From the NCBI GenBank assembly GCA_046726275.1, contig JBKPAF010000094.1, forward strand, positions 1 through 32,985: a DNA stretch of 32,985 bases. Direction: 5' to 3'. The DNA is from DASXTW01 sp046726275. Lineage in GTDB: Bacteria > Actinomycetota > UBA4738. Under the pieces are notes generated by a model. It saw nothing but the letters and a program-made list of their open reading frames with translations. It searched no databases and had not been told where the DNA came from. Both the position numbers and the translations under genes were made by a program. This document shows positions 29,428-32,985 of the stretch, in pieces. The stretch's first letter is position 1; each line of letters starts with the position of its first letter.

Positions 29428-30933
29428 TTGAACGGGGGAGGTCCGGCCCAGGGTCGCGCCGATCGGCACTTATCCACGCCACCCAGGTGGAGGTCGAGGG
29501 TTCTCCTCGCATGTGCGGCGATGACCTGCTGCTGGCTCGTGACGCCGGCCGCAGCCCAGACCTCCGAGCCCGACGGATCCTGGCCTGGACTCCAGGGCGG
29601 GCCGGCCCACCTCGGCATGGCTCCGGGCGGGGACCCGGTTCCTCCGCTGAGGCTCACCTGGCGCGGTCGTCCGGAAGGTGACGCCAGGATGTCGAACGCG
29701 GTATCGGTGCCCGGGCTGGCCGTAGCGACCGGGATCACCAGGTTGTTCGGCTTCGATCCGCCGACGGGAAGAGTCCTGTGGAGCGACATCGAGCGCGCGG
29801 AGGGGCCGCTCGCCCCACCGGCCATCGATCGTGCGGCGAACCTCATCGTGTTCACCGAAGGTAGCGGTCCCGGCAGGAGCGCCGTCGTTGCCGTCGACCT
29901 CGCTTCGCGCACCCAGCGGTGGCGGTTCTCCATCGAGGACATCTCCCGGGGTGGGCCCACGATCGCCGACGGCACCGTCTTTGTCGGGTCGCGGGACCGG
30001 TTCGTCTACGCGATCGACACCGAACGCGGAACGCTCCGCTGGAAGAAACGGCTGGAGGCCAACGTCGAGGCGGCACCGGCAGTCTTCGAAAGCAAGGTCT
30101 ACGCGGTGAGCGAGAACGGGAGGACGGGGGACGCTCGCCTGTACGCGCTCGATGCAGCCACGGGAAAGATCATCTGGAGTTATTCGCCGAGAGGCATCGC
30201 CATCGGGGTGGCATCACCGACGGTGGCGGCGGGCAAGGTGTTCGTGGGCTGGGGCGACCGGCAGGTGAGGGCGTTCGATGCTGCGTCCGGGGACTTGCAA
30301 TGGTCGTCTCCCGTCCGAAACTTCTTCAGCTTCCATGCCACGCTCGCCTTCTCCGATGGAGATGTGTACGCGATGGACGTGGGCGGTGGCGTCTATCGCT
30401 TCGCCGGCGCGACCGGGGATCTGCGGTGGGACTTCCAGTTCCCTTCCTTCGTCTCCTGGTCGTCTCCGCTGATCGTGGGTACGAGCGTGTTCGTCGGAAT
30501 GGACGATGGAACGGCGGCTGCGATCGACACCGGGTCGGGACACCTCCTGTGGAAGACTCGCCTGGTGACCGGTCCCCTGGGGGCCCTGGTCCCGACGGGA
30601 GAGCTGCTCATCACCACCAGCAACTCCCAGCGAGGAGCTGCCGTGGCGTTTCAGCACGATGCATCTGGCATCCTCCTGGACGTCCCTTCTCCGACCGAGC
30701 TCGACCTCCCCGAGGCGATGCTCAACTACGCCGGAGGCTTCGTCCTGGTCTTCGGGTTGCTGTTCCTTCTGTTCCAGGTGGTTCTCCGGCGACGCCGCTC
30801 CGCCGAACAAGGAGATGTGCCGGCATCGGTGCGGCCCGAACCTGAACAGCTATCAGACGAATCCCACGTGGGTCCCCACGATCCTCCCGTCGCCGGGGAC
30901 GGCGACGGACAGGTTGCACCCATCAACGACTGA
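29428..30933 (+). CDS. Exported PQQ-like beta-propeller protein with C-terminal membrane anchor
   Basis: A protein of about 501 residues. A signal peptide (Arg-Val-Leu-Leu-Ala-Cys-Ala-Ala-Met, cleavage near Ala-Ala-Ala-Gln) is followed by seven or eight PQQ-like repeats, each with a pattern like Val-Tyr-Ala-Ile-Asp, Gly-x-x-x-Trp (Gly-Thr-Leu-Arg-Trp, Gly-Lys-Ile-Ile-Trp, Gly-Asp-Leu-Gln-Trp, Gly-Asp-Leu-Arg-Trp, Gly-His-Leu-Leu-Trp). A single membrane helix (about 434-456) followed by Arg-Arg-Arg-Arg and a cytoplasmic Pro/Glu/Asp-rich tail ends the protein. No PQQ-binding or dehydrogenase residues can be assigned, so it is probably a BamB-like scaffold. The start is uncertain: TTG 29428 (after a TAGAAT) or ATG 29521, which would cut the signal peptide. 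Confidence 0.82.
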   Translation: MNGGGPAQGRADRHLSTPPRWRSRVLLACAAMTCCWLVTPAAAQTSEPDGSWPGLQGGPAHLGMAPGGDPVPPLRLTWRGRPEGDARMSNAVSVPGLAVATGITRLFGFDPPTGRVLWSDIERAEGPLAPPAIDRAANLIVFTEGSGPGRSAVVAVDLASRTQRWRFSIEDISRGGPTIADGTVFVGSRDRFVYAIDTERGTLRWKKRLEANVEAAPAVFESKVYAVSENGRTGDARLYALDAATGKIIWSYSPRGIAIGVASPTVAAGKVFVGWGDRQVRAFDAASGDLQWSSPVRNFFSFHATLAFSDGDVYAMDVGGGVYRFAGATGDLRWDFQFPSFVSWSSPLIVGTSVFVGMDDGTAAAIDTGSGHLLWKTRLVTGPLGALVPTGELLITTSNSQRGAAVAFQHDASGILLDVPSPTELDLPEAMLNYAGGFVLVFGLLFLLFQVVLRRRRSAEQGDVPASVRPEPEQLSDESHVGPHDPPVAGDGDGQVAPIND

Positions 30934-30945
30934 GGGCAGATCACC

Positions 30946-32010
30946 ATGGCCAAGAAGAGGAAGCGCAAGAGACCCACGGGATATCGGGGGGAGGGGGGAT
31001 CGTCGACGTCGGGCTCCAGAGCCGAGCCCTCAGGGGCTACCTCACCCTCCCCATCGCGCCGATCATCCGAGCGGTCCCGAGCCGTGCCACGGCAGGGAGC
31101 GTCATCGGAGGCGGGGCGCCCCTCCATGTGGGGAGGCCTCCTCGGCAGGAGAGGTTCGGCCGCGCGACGCCCTTCGCTGCAGCCGCCGGTGGCGAGCACC
31201 CTCGCCCGAGGCGTCGCCGTCGTGGGTAGCTCCCCGCTGCTGCTGGTCATCACGTTCCTTGCCGTCCTCGGCCTGTGGCTGGGGTTCTCGGGTTACGGCG
31301 TGGTCACGTCGCCCGCCCCTCGGGCCCTGGTCCTGCTGATCGCCCTTCCTCCCATCCACACCCTCCTCGACCTCGAGTTCCTGGCCGGGGGGCGGATCGT
31401 GGGCCCCGGCCAGGTCGTCGCCTTCTCCGTCGGGTTAGTGCTGGTGCGGGCCGCTCTCACGTCTCTGTTGGCCAGCCTGATCCATGACGCGCTCCGATCG
31501 CCATCAGGACGACAAGACGTTCGTGGCTCCCTGCGCCGGGCCGCGCGGAGCTTCGTGCCGATGACCGGGATCGAGCTTGGGTTCCTGACCCTCGCCACCA
31601 TCGCGTTGTACCTGGTCACCGGCTTCCTGGGTCCGCTGGGGGTCATCGTGGCCCTGGTGGCCGGCCTGTACTTCTTCTCCTTCGCCCAAGTGATCGCGGT
31701 GGCCGAGGGCGTTGGCGCCGTTCGCGCGGCGCAGCTCTCCATCAAGGCGGCCCGGGTCCCCGGTCCGCAGCACATGCTCCTGGTCACCGCCTATCTGGCG
31801 GGGACGCTGTTCGTTGCGGTGGTCGCGCCGGTCAGCCGGGTCGCCGCCGCCACGCCCTCCGTCGCAGTGTGGGCCTTCGCCCTCATCGTCGGGTTCCTAC
31901 ACGTCTCCGTCCTGGCTGCGTTCATGTACCGCTGGTTCCTGATCCGCGAGCACGCCCTGGCCCCCGCCGAGGGCACGCGCACAAGGCAGAGGACCCCCGC
32001 CCGCGGGTAA
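30946..32010 (+). CDS. Multi-pass membrane protein of unknown function
   Basis: A 354-residue protein. A very basic, low-complexity N-terminal region (1-85, with Lys-Lys-Arg-Lys-Arg-Lys-Arg at the start, then Ser/Arg/Gly-rich) precedes about seven hydrophobic helices between 88 and 335, and the C-terminus is again basic. I do not recognise a family or catalytic motif. It follows the beta-propeller gene by 12 bases and is probably co-transcribed with it, so the two may form a membrane complex. It is the last gene before rpsB. Confidence 0.8.
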   Translation: MAKKRKRKRPTGYRGEGGSSTSGSRAEPSGATSPSPSRRSSERSRAVPRQGASSEAGRPSMWGGLLGRRGSAARRPSLQPPVASTLARGVAVVGSSPLLLVITFLAVLGLWLGFSGYGVVTSPAPRALVLLIALPPIHTLLDLEFLAGGRIVGPGQVVAFSVGLVLVRAALTSLLASLIHDALRSPSGRQDVRGSLRRAARSFVPMTGIELGFLTLATIALYLVTGFLGPLGVIVALVAGLYFFSFAQVIAVAEGVGAVRAAQLSIKAARVPGPQHMLLVTAYLAGTLFVAVVAPVSRVAAATPSVAVWAFALIVGFLHVSVLAAFMYRWFLIREHALAPAEGTRTRQRTPARG

Positions 32011-32035
32011 CTGGTAACTGCCGACGACGGCCAAC

Positions 32036-32044
32036 TGTTACACT
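32036..32044 (+). promoter_or_regulatory. Extended -10 promoter of rpsB
   Basis: TGtTACACT at 32036-32044 is an extended -10 element. It would start transcription near 32051 and give an rpsB leader of about 114 bases. No strong -35 is seen. Confidence 0.45.
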
Positions 32045-32051
32045 GGCCGGC

Positions 32052-32119
32052 GCGGGGCGTTGCCCCGCAATCCACACGTTCAGGGACTCACCCCGGGGTC
32101 CCGCGCGCGGGCCGGGGTG
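32052..32119 (+). promoter_or_regulatory. Structured leader of rpsB (two strong hairpins)
   Basis: GCGGGGC (32052-32058) pairs perfectly with GCCCCGC (32062-32068) across GTT, right at the expected transcript 5' end. CACCCCGG (32089-32096) pairs perfectly with CCGGGGTG (32112-32119), enclosing the 12-base palindrome CCCGCG-CGCGGG (32100-32111). Ribosomal protein S2 represses its own mRNA through leader RNA in enterobacteria; a similar role here is inferred. Confidence 0.45.
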
Positions 32120-32164
32120 GGGCGGAGCTGGACGGAGGTCAATAACCGGAAGGGGGAACGAATC

Positions 32165-32985
32165 GTGCCCGTCGCCACTCGGCGGGAGCTCCTCGAGGCC
32201 GGTGTGCACTTCGGCCATCAGACCAGGCGATGGAACCCGAAGATGCGCCGGTACATCTTCGGGGAACGCTCTGGCATCTACATCATCGACCTGGAGAAGA
32301 CCCTAACGGGGCTGCAACGCTCCTACGAGTTCCTGATGGACATCGGACGTCGGGGTGGCGTGGTCCTGTACGTGGGGACGAAGAAGCAGGCGCAGGAGAC
32401 GATTCTCGAGCACGCCGGCCGGGTGAATATGCCCCACGTCACCACGAGGTGGCTGGGCGGCATGCTCACGAACTTCCAGACCATGCACACGCGCCTGAAG
32501 CGCCTCAAGGAGCTTCGGGAGATGGAACGCTCTGGCGCCTTCGAGTTCCTCCCAAAGAAAGAGGTCCTCAAGCTCCGCCACGAGAAGGAGAAGCTGGACC
32601 GGAACCTCTCGGGCCTACAGGACATGGAGCGGATCCCGGATGCGATCTACGTCATCGACACCAAGCGCGAGCACATCGCGGTGAAAGAAGCCCGCAAGCT
32701 CGGCATCCCGGTGATTGCCATCGTTGACACCAACTGTGACCCCGACGAGGTCGATTACGTCATTCCCGGCAATGACGACGCCATCAGGGCCTGCGCCCTG
32801 ATCACCAAGGTCACGGCCGATGCCATCCAAGAGGGTCAGTACCTCGCCTATCAGGGGATGGCCGGGAGGACCTTCGAGCCTGAGTTCGAGCAGGAGCCGG
32901 CCGTGGCCGCTTCGGCACCGGAGGAGGAGCGACGAGCCGTCCAGCTCTCCGAGGAGGAGCAGGCTTACCTGGGGACGGTGGAGGC
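32165..32985 (+). CDS. rpsB: 30S ribosomal protein S2 (3' end outside window)
   Basis: The first 273 codons of S2. Pro-Val-Ala-Thr-Arg-Arg-Glu-Leu-Leu-Glu-Ala-Gly-Val-His-Phe-Gly-His-Gln-Thr is the family start, and Trp-Leu-Gly-Gly-Met-Leu-Thr-Asn-Phe and Ile-Val-Asp-Thr-Asn-Cys-Asp-Pro are conserved. The GTG at 32165 has GGAAGGGGG about eight bases upstream. The conserved core ends near residue 228, and the rest is an acidic Glu/Ala/Pro-rich extension still open at the window edge. tsf would be expected downstream. Confidence 0.97.
   Translation, partial: MPVATRRELLEAGVHFGHQTRRWNPKMRRYIFGERSGIYIIDLEKTLTGLQRSYEFLMDIGRRGGVVLYVGTKKQAQETILEHAGRVNMPHVTTRWLGGMLTNFQTMHTRLKRLKELREMERSGAFEFLPKKEVLKLRHEKEKLDRNLSGLQDMERIPDAIYVIDTKREHIAVKEARKLGIPVIAIVDTNCDPDEVDYVIPGNDDAIRACALITKVTADAIQEGQYLAYQGMAGRTFEPEFEQEPAVAASAPEEERRAVQLSEEEQAYLGTVE

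Noticed and set aside
1..32985. CRISPR arrays, insertion sequences, tRNA or rRNA genes
   Set aside because: No regularly spaced direct repeats, transposase motifs, terminal repeats, tRNA cloverleaf or rRNA segments were noticed on reading.

Overview
The window is about 33 kb of high-GC bacterial DNA, densely coded, with most genes on the + strand and many 1-4 base stop/start overlaps (ATGA, GTGA, TGATG). Gene content and order point to the phylum Actinomycetota. Markers are a DUF2469 protein, a SepIVA-like coiled-coil gene next to a YceD/DUF177 gene, an FtsY with an N-terminal membrane segment, and a WhiG/FliA-type sigma factor beside xerC and rpsB. From memory, the order dak-recG-rsmD-coaD, sepIVA-yceD-rpmF-rnc-mutM-acyP-smc-ftsY, ffh-rpsP-khpA-rimM-trmD-rplS-lepB-rnhB-DUF2469-yraN-yifB-dprA-xerC-whiG-M23-rpsB matches the core of mycobacterial and streptomycete chromosomes. 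Several details differ, so this is probably an uncultured or deeply branching actinobacterium; the class cannot be read from the sequence.

Layout. 1-123 is the tail of an unidentified gene. 138-683 (-) is a TlpA-like thioredoxin lipoprotein. 767-5771 holds a DAK/FakA-like kinase, RecG, RsmD and CoaD. 5781-8888 holds SepIVA-like, YceD, L32, RNase III, MutM and acylphosphatase genes. 8969-13361 holds SMC and FtsY. 13366-17808 is an accessory island between ftsY and ffh: a TetR regulator (-), then divergently a small membrane protein, an NDUFA9-like SDR and a Mug-type uracil/thymine glycosylase in a tightly overlapping operon, then a convergent orphan GAF histidine kinase (-). 17883-24003 is the SRP/ribosome-maturation block. 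24070-28657 is yifB-dprA-xerC-whiG. 28808-32010 is an exported M23 peptidase, an exported beta-propeller with a C-terminal membrane anchor and a multi-pass membrane protein. rpsB starts at 32165 and runs off the end.

The genes are mostly housekeeping: ribosome and rRNA/tRNA maturation, protein targeting (Ffh, FtsY, LepB), DNA repair and recombination (RecG, MutM, Mug, DprA, XerC, SMC) and envelope growth. No IS elements, CRISPR arrays, tRNAs or rRNAs were seen.

The most interesting signals are small-scale. (1) A perfect 16-bp palindrome lies between tetR and its divergent operon and overlaps two -10 elements that would both give leaderless mRNAs. (2) ftsY has a full-strength Shine-Dalgarno followed by ATC, not ATG. 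(3) The mutM product begins Met-Glu-Leu-Pro and lacks the catalytic proline normally at position 2. (4) rpsP and rpsB have strong leader hairpins; those of rpsP are mutually exclusive and one covers the ribosome binding site. (5) A 7-codon leader ORF, apparently leaderless, overlaps the kinase start by TGATG. All promoter and RNA-structure calls were made by eye.
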